Below, piece after piece: positions 1 through 9,831 of a stretch of DNA of 64,000 nucleotides (positions are counted from its first letter, which is position 1; every line of letters starts with the position of its first letter). The stretch comes from Agapetus fuscipes (Eukaryota > Arthropoda > Insecta > Trichoptera > Glossosomatidae). A model generated the notes under the pieces. That model did no database searches. It was not told the origin of the DNA and saw only the letters and a list, made by a program, of their open reading frames with translations. The stretch lies in the NCBI GenBank assembly GCA_951799405.1, contig OX637350.1, positions 9,657,852 through 9,721,851 on the forward strand, read 5' to 3'. The translations under genes and the position numbers were made by a program.

Positions 1-207
1 CGGTAATGCGCTACTGGCATGGCAAAAGTCTGCAATTACATGGTTCCGAATAAATATTTGCGCAAATTAATGACATTTTCTGCATACTTTTGCAGACATG
101 ATTGTAATTTGTACTTTGAGTCTTTGTATTAAACCTGTCAGCTGTTTGTAATTTAAGCGTTTTTCTTTTACATTGTGATTTAGACAAGTAGAAGATGTTT
201 ATGTTTT

Positions 208-245
208 GAAAGGTTTGGTGGCTTACTCATGAAAAGTCCATTTTA
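208..245 (+). repeat. possible head fragment of the foldback family
   Basis: AGGTTTGGTGGCTTACTCAT at 210 resembles the head GGGTTTGGTGGTTTACACAG seen at 4775 and 9552. No palindrome follows. Confidence 0.35.
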
Positions 246-400
246 TTCTATTTTAGTATGATGCTTACAATTTAACATTTCAAGGCAAGACTATTTGAAT
301 GTTTAAGGCAGTTAGTATCAAAAACAAAGTTTACATTTGGTTCATACACCAAAGCAAATTTTTTGATAATGGTTTATTTTGATAATCTTTGGATAACGCA

Positions 401-710
401 ACTAAGCTACATTATAGTGTAACTTCTTGCCGCGTTATCTCCAAAGGCTTTCGCATATTTCAGTGGAACTAACTTATTTTAAAGGTAACGGGGCTGGCCT
501 TACGCCAACCTGTTCGACTGGAGGTTTCCCAGCTCCCAATGGGGATGGAACTCATTTCTTGTGAAGGCTGAGTAAACCATGACGGTATTTTAGTTGGAGT
601 TTGAAATAAACACCGAAACGTGAAATCATTTCTGACACCTTCGGTGTGATTTGAGCCCGATCTCACGGCATGCAATGCAAGCATTTTACTACTAAGCTAT
701 CGATCAGACA
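401..710 (-). mobile_element. SINE-A (tRNA-derived), near full length
   Basis: Minus-strand copy. Its tRNA-like head is at about 640-710 with a degenerate B box (GATTTGAGCC), followed by ATTTCTGACACC and the body shared with 3690-4013, ending in the conserved GTGTAGCTTAG-type end at 401. Confidence 0.8.
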
Positions 711-1744
711 TTATTATTATTTTATTTTTTTTCAGTTTGAGTCCTATGATACTTAGTGCTTTCTTTAATCAATCTTTAATTTTCCTTAGGATCTAGTACC
801 CACTCAGATACCGCCTTGTCCCTGCAGAGTCCGTAGACTGTCGATAATAAGTAGACAGTGTCGCACACAGGAACAGCGGCTCTCCGCGCGTGAGATTGCA
901 TCTCAGCCGGCGATGCATACTGATGTGTAAGGGGGAGAAATGAAGGGATGGGGGCTTGAAAGGGGGGAGAACACCCCCCAAAACTATCCTGCAATTATTA
1001 ACTTACACCAACAATATAAACTTTCAAACTTTCTCATAATTAATATAATTTCGTAGAAATTTGGTTATGATTTCTGCGAATGAATAGGATATCCGAAACC
1101 ATAATAAAATAAGAGTTTGGATAATAAAAGTTATAACTCTGGATGAAATGAAAGAAATATTCTTCACATTCATTCTAAACATTTATAGGTGCCTCTTAAA
1201 TTCAGGAATACGCGAGAATAGACCTTTGTCACATATAAATCGGCTGCAGTTCTGTGAAGCATTCAGTAATCGATTAAAGCTGTAAAACCGACAAAACAGA
1301 AGTGTAAAAAGTGAACTATATTATAGAATCAACTTTTCAAATAATAAATACTGTGAAAGAAATATAGCCGCAATTTATTAAAAGTTGACCCAAAATAAAT
1401 CATACAAATAAATAAAAAATATTTGTGTACGTTAATCAAACAGCAGAGGTTGAACATCAGTGCTGAAGCAAAAGTCACCGTCTGATAGTTAATGTATGTA
1501 AAAGGCTGCATCAATTAATCTGCAAGCAATTAACTAAAACGTTTACACTAAGCCAGTTAATTGTCGAACGTGTAGAGGAGATCCCAACACAGCGTTGCTC
1601 AAGTTTCACTAGGTGCTGGATCGTACTGTGGATTGTTAATACCCTTTCGGGCGCATCTGCCTTCTGAAGGCTGTTTATTCACCAAACACTGAGATTCCGA
1701 TGAATCACTGTAACCCTGTTCTGCCGCAGAGCGTGCAATCCAAC
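711..1744. other. no gene seen
   Basis: AT-rich sequence between a SINE-A and the degenerate array. A short GC-richer segment (800-985) contains two overlapping minus-strand frames of 62-72 codons with no recognisable motif. Confidence 0.5.
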
Positions 1745-2420
1745 TTACAAACGTTCTACGATGCTACGACGCAGTGGTGCTACGTTAGAGTACTGCTGCG
1801 CCATAACAGTGTTAGATTTCCACGCTTAAACAGTGTTTCGGTACTATGCTAAAACAAACACTGATCCAGTGCTATGAGAGATTATTACTACAGTGCAATA
1901 TTTTTTTGTTAAAACAGTGCTTCGATATTACGCCAAAAACGTGTTTTATTGTTGTGCTATAACAGTGCAAAGGCGTTATGATGTTACTCTGGAACAGTGC
2001 TACAATTATAATTTATATACAATTATAATGCAGTCTTTCTTACTTTTCGACTTCATTATTTTGGTAGAGCAGTGTTTCTTTATAACAGCATGACAGCGCT
2101 TGAACGTTGCGCTACAACAGTTCTATCGTAGTACGATGTTATATTAAAACAGTGCTAAAAGTAATATGCTTAATCAATGCTTTCATAACCATCCCAAAAT
2201 AGTTGTATGATATATTTGTAATACTTAAGAACAGTGTCATTTTATTACAGTGTAAGAGGGCTATACTGCCTTAGTGCTACGGCAGAATGGTGCTACGTCA
2301 GAGCAGTGATAGAATGCTATGGTGCTCCGCTAAAACGTAGCTACTTCAGAACAGTGCTGGGACACTATGGTGCTACGCCTGGATGATGCTACGCTGCTAC
2401 GGCTGATGGCTGACGCTTAA
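1745..2420. repeat. highly degenerate tandem array of a CAGTGCTACG-type unit
   Basis: The words AACAGTGCT, CAGTGCTAC, GGTGCTACG and ACAGTGTTT recur more than twenty times at irregular 13-60 bp spacing, e.g. GAACAGTGCTACAA at 1992, TAAAACAGTGCTAAAAG at 2145 and TATGGTGCTACGCC at 2373. It looks like an old minisatellite broken up by drift. Confidence 0.55.
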
Positions 2421-3471
2421 AGCTACAATCTGTTTACAAGACAAACTTGCCTAACAACGCCCCTGCTGTAGAGCTACGGATATGCCAGGAATTAAACTGC
2501 ACAATCCTACGAGTATGTTACATGCGATATGGATAGCTTTTGTTTCAAAACAAAATAACATTTGCAGGATTATTTTTTAATTATCCCTTTGAATTATTGA
2601 ATATTTTTAACTCGAATAAAATATGGTTTATCACACCATGCAATACTAGGGATTTTTTAAAATTAATTATGACGTAAAATTCAACACGAGTCATCATTTC
2701 CGTTACAACGTTTGACTGGATTTCAACGCGATATAAAAATAAATATACAAAGTAGTATAATCATCTCATTTTTCTTAAAGAAATATATCGTATCGATGAT
2801 TTTGATAAGACTTCAAAAAAATATTGACTTCTCTTTCAAAATAAAAATATTAATTAAAAATAACGCTGTATGGAACACATAGTTTTATTTTCAGTTTATT
2901 TGAGCTATCGGACTTTATCCGTCCATCTTCAAGGGTGTCCATCTTTGTAAGTGTTTCATTAAAACATATTTCAATTAATATTTAAAAATGAATTTTCACT
3001 TCGTAAATGCACAAACTTTAGATTTTTTTTTAAATATTGTATTCAAAATTCATAATATAGGTTATCAATATCGTTTTAGTTAAAACACACTTGTTTAGAA
3101 CACTTTACATTGTTTCAGTCAATATTGTGCTGTGTTTCGCCTGCAGTTAAATGTAATATCACATGTTGTGTTACGTCGATGGCCAGTTTATCGAATGCAC
3201 ACAAAATTATTATCGTCTAAAATTCATTACCACGCTCAGATTCATAATTCGTGCATTGTCAATGAGTTCACAACTAATAATTAATTAATGTTAAGCATAC
3301 CACCCGCTAAATGTGTATTGTTCTCAGAATTTAACAACATTATGTTCATTGAACAATATTACCCTATAACTACACTATAAAACCATAACTTTAGGTTACG
3401 ATGTTGTTCTTTGTAATTACATGCCAGTATTAAAGCAAGTATTAAATGCAGCATACATAACGTCCCCTTAG
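2421..3471. other. no gene seen
   Basis: AT-rich. It contains no recognisable repeat or reading frame longer than about 60 codons. Confidence 0.5.
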
Positions 3472-3660
3472 TGCTTGTTTGTCTTATGTCCATTAGAGGT
3501 AATTTCACATTAACAATGCTTGTATGTGTACCGGACCAAAGTGTCTTATGAAAACAGGAAATGGATTTTCAAAATATTTAAAACAACTCTCTTATTATCG
3601 TTTTTTTCTTAACTCAGATTTTTAGAATGTGATTCTTAAGACAATTTGATTGAAAATTCA
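3472..3660. mobile_element. TIR element E, right end lost
   Basis: GTGCTTGTTTGTCTTATGTC, GCTTGTATGTGTACCGGACC, TCTTAACTCAGATTTTTAGA. It matches element E, but the right inverted repeat is missing. Confidence 0.6.
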
Positions 3661-3689
3661 TCTTTGAATCAATTGGTAGAGAAGCCAAA

Positions 3690-4013
3690 GTCCGGTCGAT
3701 AGCTCAGTTGGTAGAGTGCTCGCATTCTACCCCGTGAGCGCGGGTTCGAATCCCACCGAGGAGGGTGTCAGAAATGATTTCCTATTTCGGTGTTTATTTC
3801 AAACCCCATAATAAAAATACCGGCAAGGTTTACTCAGCCTTCACAAGAAATGAGTACCAGCTCCCTCGGGAGCTGGGAAACCCCCACTTCAACTGAAGTG
3901 GTTGGCGTAAGGCCGGCCCCCTTACCTGTAAAAATAAATAGGTTCAACTCGCCACATGCGACCCCTTCGGGGATAACGCGTCAAGAAGTTACACTATATG
4001 TGTAGCTTAGTTC
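3690..4013 (+). mobile_element. SINE-A, best copy, with clear pol III boxes
   Basis: A tRNA-like head (3690-3766) has an A box TAGCTCAGTTGG (3700-3711) and a B box GGTTCGAATCC (3743-3753). The body follows: GTGTCAGAAATGATTTCC, CAGCCTTCACAAGAAATGAG, CACTTCAACTGAAGTGG, AAATAAATAGG, GCGACCCCTTCGGGGATAAC and the 3' end ACACTATATGTGTAGCTTAG. It is not a tRNA gene: the head lacks proper acceptor pairing and continues into the conserved SINE body seen in at least nine other places in this window. Confidence 0.88.
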
Positions 4014-4412
4014 CAAACAAGCCCTGGGAGTACGATAAGGAAACTGATCCCTTTTAAGTGAATTTAGTGAATTTAGTTTGTGAATTTAGTTTGTGAATTT
4101 AGTTGTAACTAAGCTAAACGTACCATAGCTTGAGCTATAAAAAATCTTGAGCGTCCCAGTACAATTTTAATCAAAGTACATGTGAGATGTTATTTTTGAA
4201 TTTCAGTTTTTCTATTTAATTCACGTAAATAAATAAATAAAATTAAAAACTAAATCGAACGGACGTATGTTTGTCCTATATGGACTCCTAAATTAGTACA
4301 CCGATTGCGATGAAGCTTTCACGATTTAATACGTACACGCCACTTAGTTTTCTGTTAAAAAACTGGAGCGATAAAAGATATGCAAGCAGAAATATGCTCA
4401 AACTAGTTTTTC

Positions 4413-4602
4413 TTACACAATGAGGTCTGCACGTGAATTGGCATAGGCAAAATTGTGTCGTCGTCCGACCGGTTTGCTAGGGAAAAGGCAAATAAATAAT
4501 ACTTTGATTTCAGTTGCTAAGGACTCAGTCCCACACAAGACTGGCGTTTTCTCGTCGAAAAAAAGTTTCGAATTCAAAAATGCTCTGACCTCATTGTAGG
4601 CT
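4413..4602. mobile_element. TIR MITE F
   Basis: ACACAATGAGGTCTGCA at left and TGCTCTGACCTCATTGTAG at right are imperfect inverted repeats. Part of it (CGTGAATTGGCATAGGCAAA, GTCGTCGTCCGACCGG) recurs in reverse at 46262-46320, and the end GAGGTCAGAGCATTTTT recurs at 35946. Confidence 0.6.
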
Positions 4603-4639
4603 AGTGATGTGAGATCAACAACATTTCAAACTACAAAAT

Positions 4640-4763
4640 AACCTCTAAGTATACAACATACCGCTCAAATTCAACCATAGCGTTTTACTAATAAAATTAG
4701 TGAACGTTTAAGTTTCCATTAATTCTTATTAAAACGCTGTGGTTGAGTTTACACATAATGTTT
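4640..4763. mobile_element. palindromic MITE G, joined to a foldback element
   Basis: ACCTCTAAGTATACAACATA, TTCAACCATAGCGTTTTACT and AAAACGCTGTGGTTGAGTTT. Its right end is interrupted by the foldback element at 4764. Confidence 0.6.
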
Positions 4764-5011
4764 AATATTTTTCAGGGTTTGGTGGTTTACACAGTGAAAG
4801 TCCATTGTATAATTAATCAAATAAATATACTGTTTTAATTCACTTTTTTATTATTGTATTTTAAATATGTCAAACAGTTTTCGCCTAAAAAGGCATCCTC
4901 AGGACAATTGCCTGAGGATGCCTTTTTAGGCAAAAACTATTTGACATATTTAAAATAAAATAATAAAAAAGTGAATTAAAACAGTTTATTTATTTGATTG
5001 ATTATAAAGTT
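4764..5011. mobile_element. foldback element with hammerhead-like motif, older copy
   Basis: Same family as 9551-9811: head GGGTTTGGTGGTTTACACAG at 4775, then inverted arms centred near 4908. The minus-strand core is intact: stem I TGTC/GACA (4903-4906 with 4868-4871), CTGAGGA (4896-4902), stem II GCC/GGC, GAAA (4879-4882). The plus-strand core is damaged because GAAA has become CAAA near 4931. An 8-bp repeat TAATGTTT (4756-4763, 5012-5019) may be the target duplication. The insertion sits at the right end of a palindromic MITE. Confidence 0.62.
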
Positions 5012-5019
5012 TAATGTTT

Positions 5020-6618
5020 GATCATACAAAAAGAAATTTAGTACCCAATATTAACTCTTTGAACTTTCCAACGATTTCACAGGTTTTTTGATGAATTGGT
5101 ACGTTTTTTTTTCAATCCTCAAAATATTAAAATTCCCGAACCGCAATCGCGAGAACATTCAAAAGCACAATTCACAAAAATTAAAAATAATTTCAATTTG
5201 AATCCTCTTAGCGCTGTTTCCTTTGCCCTTTCTCAAAATAAATAATAAACACTGCGAAGCGAGATTCCAAGATCTCCCCAAACACTCGGGATATAATCAC
5301 GTTTTTATCACTTTGGATCTTTTATTTTTGCCCGAAGCGCACAACGGACCACCGCGCTTCAAGAGACTTTATAGAAAATTATGTTTTCCCTGAAATGAAT
5401 ACTAAAAATAAATCCTTTTCCCCGCGGAGCTAAGCAACATCATTTACCTGTCGGACTGCTCATGTTTAATTAACAAATTTTGACTTAAAAAATTTCCACC
5501 CTTTTTTCCAGGTTACAAAAGCTTTTCCGACTCTCAGATAATTAATTAAAATCGTCATTATTTTGAATTAGAAAGTCACATCTGCGTTACGTCAGATGAG
5601 CACAGCAAGTCTAAATAATTTCCGAGAATATGATAAAGCGCGCTTGAACAAAGCTAGGAAAATGTCAATTGGCAAATAATGTCTAAAAAACATTTTTTAA
5701 GTACAACTCAATGTTTTAAAGGTAAAATTGAAATATTTGAAAATAAATTTGAACGTTTTATTTTTTTTTATTTTACATTGCGTTTGATATTGTTGTCCTT
5801 TTGAGCTTATTGAGTTTTCAAAAACATTTGTAAAAAATATACATTAAAAAATATAAAAGTGTATTGTGAAGTCTGCAAGGAATTTGAATCATGTAGCTTT
5901 TATCTCTACATTGAAGCTACAAGTCCTAAATCATTTTTTGACTTCACTTGGATACATCTTAGATAAGAACGGTTGGCACAATAGATAACAACAAAGAGCT
6001 TTATGACATTTACAGAGAGTCTGATGTTATCAGTCCCACAATGTAAGACGGTTTCAGTTGCCCACATATTTAGAATAGACGATGTACTCGTATATTAAAT
6101 TTCGACACTCTTAGCATCACACGCTCGAAAGAGATCAAATATGCAATGGGTAGAACATGCAGCAAAGGCGATGAATAGACAAGAATGAAGGAGGATCCTG
6201 GATTTGTCAAGGCCTATCCAGGCCTGTTTAACTGATGATGACGGAATACCGTTTTGAGATTTAACAAACCTTATTGCTAAACAAACATAATATTTCTCTT
6301 GAAATACTTCAATTAACGTGTTTTCGCGTTTGATGATTATTTTTGTCACATTGATATGTTGCGTGTATTTAGTAGCTGTAAACTGATAATGAGACTGTGA
6401 TATCTTGATATATGATGTCGTGAAGCATCACACCCCAAATCAAGATAGGATTCATCACCCTCGTTAGATAAGATAAGCTCGTCTCATCTAAATTACACAT
6501 TAATTAAATCATCTCGGCCTCGATATGGTCTCAGCTACAATGGCCGTAGATATCGAACTCCATCCGCCCTCAAACAATGTCTGCCTCAATAGAGGTGCCA
6601 TCGCAACTGCATCCTGTA
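5020..6618. other. no gene seen
   Basis: AT-rich spacer. An 84-codon minus frame at 6095-6349 shows no family signature. Confidence 0.5.
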
Positions 6619-6765
6619 GCCTCAAGTACAAATCTTTACGTTTACACTATTCCATAGAGTTTTACCAAAAAACATTTGAAAACTAAAACGCTCACTAGTT
6701 TCTGTTTAGCTACCATTTGTGTTTTGGTAAAACGTTAGAGTTGAGTTTAAGCTCAAAAAGTTCAG
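6619..6765. mobile_element. palindromic MITE G
   Basis: CCTCAAGTACAAATCTTTAC, AACTAAAACGCTCACTAG, then TTGGTAAAACGTTAGAGTTG and AGTTTAAGCTCAAAAAG. Confidence 0.6.
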
Positions 6766-6824
6766 AAGGGTCGAGAACCAATGCATTAGTGGTATGAGCG
6801 TGTGCGTGGCAGCTATTTTCACCT

Positions 6825-7074
6825 GTACCCTTAGTACGAGTTGCAAAACTTGAGCAAAGTAAAGTTTACGGAAAGTAATAAAGAGTGATTTCCCCCAAAA
6901 TCTGCCGTTTTTGTTACTCTATGCCATAGAGTCTATGGTATTAGCAAAAGAGTTACAGTGATGAAGAAAATCAACTTCAAACAAACAAAAACGGCAGATT
7001 TTGAGGAAAATTACTCTTTAATACTTCCCGTAAACTTTACTTTGCTCAAGTTTTGCAACTCGTACTCAGGGTAC
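6825..7074. mobile_element. 250-bp foldback MITE with ~92-bp arms
   Basis: Left arm from GTACCCTTAGTACGAGTTGC, right arm to GCAACTCGTACTCAGGGTAC, with AACTTGAGCAAAGTAAAGTT and AATCTGCCGTTTTTGTT mirrored. The spacer is about 60 bp. Target duplication is unclear. Confidence 0.75.
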
Positions 7075-7094
7075 TGTGCATTATTATATACTTT

Positions 7095-7227
7095 TAATCT
7101 CCACTATAATTAAAGTGGTCTGCGTTAGACCGTTATTTTAAATCTGTAAGAAAAAATAAGTTTAAGACGCCGCATGCGATCTCTTCGAAGACAACAAACT
7201 AAGAAGTTTCATTAGGTGTGCAGTTGT
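7095..7227 (+). mobile_element. SINE-A 3' half, degraded
   Basis: Retains CCACTATAATTAAAGTGG, GCATGCGATCTCTTCGAAGA and the aagaagtttcattaggtgtg end, aligned to the 3' half of the copy at 3690. Confidence 0.6.
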
Positions 7228-7339
7228 AAATTTTTTTTTAAAAAAACAATGAATTCAAAATTGTATCTCATAGTTACCAGATTATTCTACAAAGTTGAAT
7301 AGCTCACATACTTCGTTCGGTAAACTTTAAATTTATTCA

Positions 7340-7720
7340 CATTGTAGAACATTCAAAACCTGTGCTACGAACTAAATACTAGTACTTTGTTTATCGAACT
7401 AAATACTAGTACTAATCTTATATGATTTTAAACCTGTGTATCGAACTAAATAGTAAATACTACTACTTATCTTATAAGATTCAGAACCTATGTATCGAAA
7501 TAAATAGTAAATACTACTACTTATCTTATAAGATTCAGAACCTATGTATCGAAATAAATAGTAAATACTACTACTTATCTTATAAGATTCAGAACCTATG
7601 TATCGAAATAAATAGTAAATACTACTACTTATCTTATAAGATTCAGAACCTATGTATCGAAATAAATACTATTACTTCTCTAACAAGATTCAAAACCTTT
7701 GTATCGAACTACATAGTCGT
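7340..7720 (+). repeat. 54-bp minisatellite, about five to six copies
   Basis: Unit containing CTATGTATCGAAATAAATAG, TAAATACTACTACTTATC and TTATAAGATTCAGAAC. Three central copies are essentially identical, at exactly 54-bp steps (7483, 7537, 7591). Outer copies are shorter or diverged. The unit is 18 codons, so a 112-residue frame stays open, but it has only microsatellite-like composition. Confidence 0.85.
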
Positions 7721-7754
7721 ACTTCTATCGTATCCATTACAATTACATAATATT

Positions 7755-8010
7755 GACTGATGGCTATCTGGGCCGCCGTCATCACCTCGGCACTTCCTCT
7801 GGTCCATCCAACTTCATGGCTGATTGGAGTCCGAAGTGTGCTTGGTTAATCCTTGCCCACTGGCCGCTAGATTGATGGGTCTTCATGGCTCTGAGCACTA
7901 ATTGATTCCGGAATTACTTATTAAATTCATTACGCCGATACTGCCGGTAGTAAATAATGAAGGGCGCTTGATGGATCTAGTTTCATATGAAGACCGTCAT
8001 TAGGTTCAAG
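7755..8010. other. GC-richer island, possibly conserved noncoding
   Basis: About 250 bp with near-balanced base composition (GGGCCGCCGTCATCACCTCG at 7770) and no similarity to repeats in the window. No coding frame is visible. Regulatory function is only a guess from composition. Confidence 0.3.
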
Positions 8011-8261
8011 ATGAATTTCAACAGTTGCTCGCCTGAGAGGGATGAGAAACTAATATTTTACTTTGAAAATTTCTTAATTAGTTTATTGAAATAATTGCTT
8101 CAAGTATGCTTAGACTGATTGAATTTATACGTCTGCAGAGGTCTTAAAAATGTAAAGCGTACTGCAAGACATCCGAGAAAAAAATATCATATCCCAAGAA
8201 AAAATGAAAAGCAAGATTTCTGTATGAGAAGCTCTTTAAGCCAACAATTAATAATTCATTT

Positions 8262-8480
8262 AATTATATTTTGTATTGTTTGTGTATTAACACTGTGAAA
8301 ATTCATATTGTTTAATTTATAATTTTTTGAATGAATTCAAGCAAAACACTGTTTATTTTCACAATAACATTTATTTAAAAAGATTAAAATCTTTAAAACA
8401 AATTACAAACGTTTTCGACCTAGTAGGTCATCATCAGGAAAGTTACAAACATTAAATTCATTTAATGTTTGTAACTTTCC
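8262..8480. mobile_element. foldback element with hammerhead-like motif, right arm lost
   Basis: Head GTTTGTGTATTAACACTGTG at 8278, then a left arm with a minus-strand core: CTGATGA (8431-8437), stem II GACC/GGTC (8417-8429), GAAA (8413-8416), ACGTTT. The central palindrome, about 8438-8478 around ATTAAATTCATTTAAT, is intact. The right arm ends after AACTTTCC, where SINE-D sequence begins. Stem I pairing is weak here. Confidence 0.6.
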
Positions 8481-8790
8481 TTGACTAAAAGGTTAGTAAA
8501 AGGCTGTTATTTTTTATAGTATGGGTATACTATAAAAATAGTTCACTTTTTCAATGTCACCTGCTGTTACTGTCACTGTTTATTTAAGATTTTGATCTTT
8601 CTTTTGTAAGTAAGCATGCAGCATTTGTACCATGAATTTACACGTGTCTGCTTGTGAACATGCATTTAATATGAATCTTAAATGTTAATTTAAGCCAACC
8701 TGCAACTTTTTCCGTTCTTCCTTGAAATAGAGATGACATTGTTGAAATGAAACATTTTTAACAGTATCCTATTAGTCAAAAAATTACGTG
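8480..8790. mobile_element. two SINE-D fragments, tail to tail
   Basis: Plus copy 8480-8690 (TATAGTATGGGTATACTATA, TTTACACGTGTCTGCTTGTG, ATGCATTTAATATGAATC) is followed by a minus 5' fragment 8693-8790 (CAACCTGCAACTTTTTCCGT ... CCTATTAGTCAA). The plus copy cuts off the right arm of a foldback element. Confidence 0.7.
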
Positions 8791-9047
8791 CAATAAATTT
8801 AAAAAAATAAACCGTCAGTTTTATTGCACGTGGTATCATGGCAGCTTTTACATACATAATATGTGACTATGTAGATAAGCTAAAACATACATGGTTCTCT
8901 TTATGTAATTGTCGTTAATTGGCAACGAGCCCTTTAATTTGACTGTCGCCTGTAAAACACTGGTGAACTCCTTTTACAACAGTTTTAAACTCAAACATAT
9001 CATCATTCAATTATAATGGAAACAATTTTGATATTTCTGTACTCTAT

Positions 9048-9290
9048 AATCTAAGTTGCAAAGATATATTGACATTCAAGGCTCTAATGCATGTCCACAA
9101 GCTGGCACATGTAAGTTCACGCTTACACATACTGCTTGCGTACATACATAATAAATCAAACCTCACATTGACATAAAGTTTGCAACTCCTGCTGCCTTTC
9201 CCTGAAACCCGGGTGGTATTGACAAAAGTGATCCAAGTTCTTACAGCAAAGAGGGTCAGCTTCATACCAACCTATTAGTCAAGGAAATTC
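9048..9290 (-). mobile_element. SINE-D
   Basis: Reverse copy from CTAAGTTGCAAAGATATA to CATACCAACCTATTAGTCAA; nearly complete. Confidence 0.78.
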
Positions 9291-9550
9291 TTTTAAATCG
9301 TCATAGATAGAAATGAAACAACTTCCACAACCGGTTTGGCAAACAAACCGCTTGCATCAATGTTAATGTTTTCAGCAATAAATGAAGTTTAAACCGTCGC
9401 TTCGCTTAAATATATACTACATATTATTTTTATTTTACATTTCTAAAAACCTATTAAGAAAATTTTAAAACTCATGTGTGTATAAGTTAAAAGAGATAAA
9501 AAAATTGAGGGATTTGGACACTTTAGTAAAAACTAATAAGAAATATTTTT

Positions 9551-9811
9551 TAGGGTTTGGTGGTTTACACAGTGAAAGTCTATTGTATATTAATTAAAAA
9601 CACACTGTTTCAATTCACTTATTATTTCTTTTAAATATGCCAAACGTTTTCGCCTAAAAAGGCATCCTCAGGACAATGACAATCTATTTGTCATCATCTA
9701 ATTGATTATTGTCAATCTAATTGATTGTCATTGTCCTGAGGATGCCTTTTTAGGCGAAAACGTTTGGCATATTTAAAATAAATAATAAGGGAATTGAAAC
9801 AGTGTGTTTTT
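9551..9811. mobile_element. foldback retroelement with two inverted hammerhead-like motifs
   Basis: A 261-bp insertion bounded by a perfect 20-bp direct repeat (9531-9550 and 9812-9831, AACTAATAAGAAATATTTTT). It starts with a head, GGGTTTGGTGGTTTACACAG, followed by inverted arms (about 9598-9684 and 9722-9811). Each arm holds a hammerhead-like core. Plus strand: TGTC (9732-9735), CTGAGGA (9736-9742), T, stem II GCC/GGC (9744-9755), GAAA (9756-9759), ACGTTT, then GGCA (9766-9769), which pairs with TGTC as stem I. The left arm carries the same core on the minus strand (CTGAGGA at 9665-9671, GAAA at 9648-9651). One extra base sits between the CTGANGA box and stem II relative to the canonical core. 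The long duplication suggests retrotransposition. Penelope-like elements are known to carry hammerhead motifs; assignment to them is inference. Confidence 0.72.
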
Positions 9812-9831
9812 AACTAATAAGAAATATTTTT

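Noticed and set aside
3690..3766. A tRNA gene
   Set aside because: A and B boxes are good but the sequence continues into a body shared by about ten other loci, so it is a SINE head.
6225..6275. Another hammerhead core (CTGATGATGACGGAATACCGT)
   Set aside because: It has the first box and a short hairpin but lacks GAAA and has no palindrome or head sequence.
7480..7660. CRISPR-like array
   Set aside because: Direct tandem repeats with no unique spacers, in a eukaryotic setting.
7422..7760. 112-codon repeat protein
   Set aside because: Explained by the 54-bp minisatellite, whose length is a multiple of three; no flanking gene structure.
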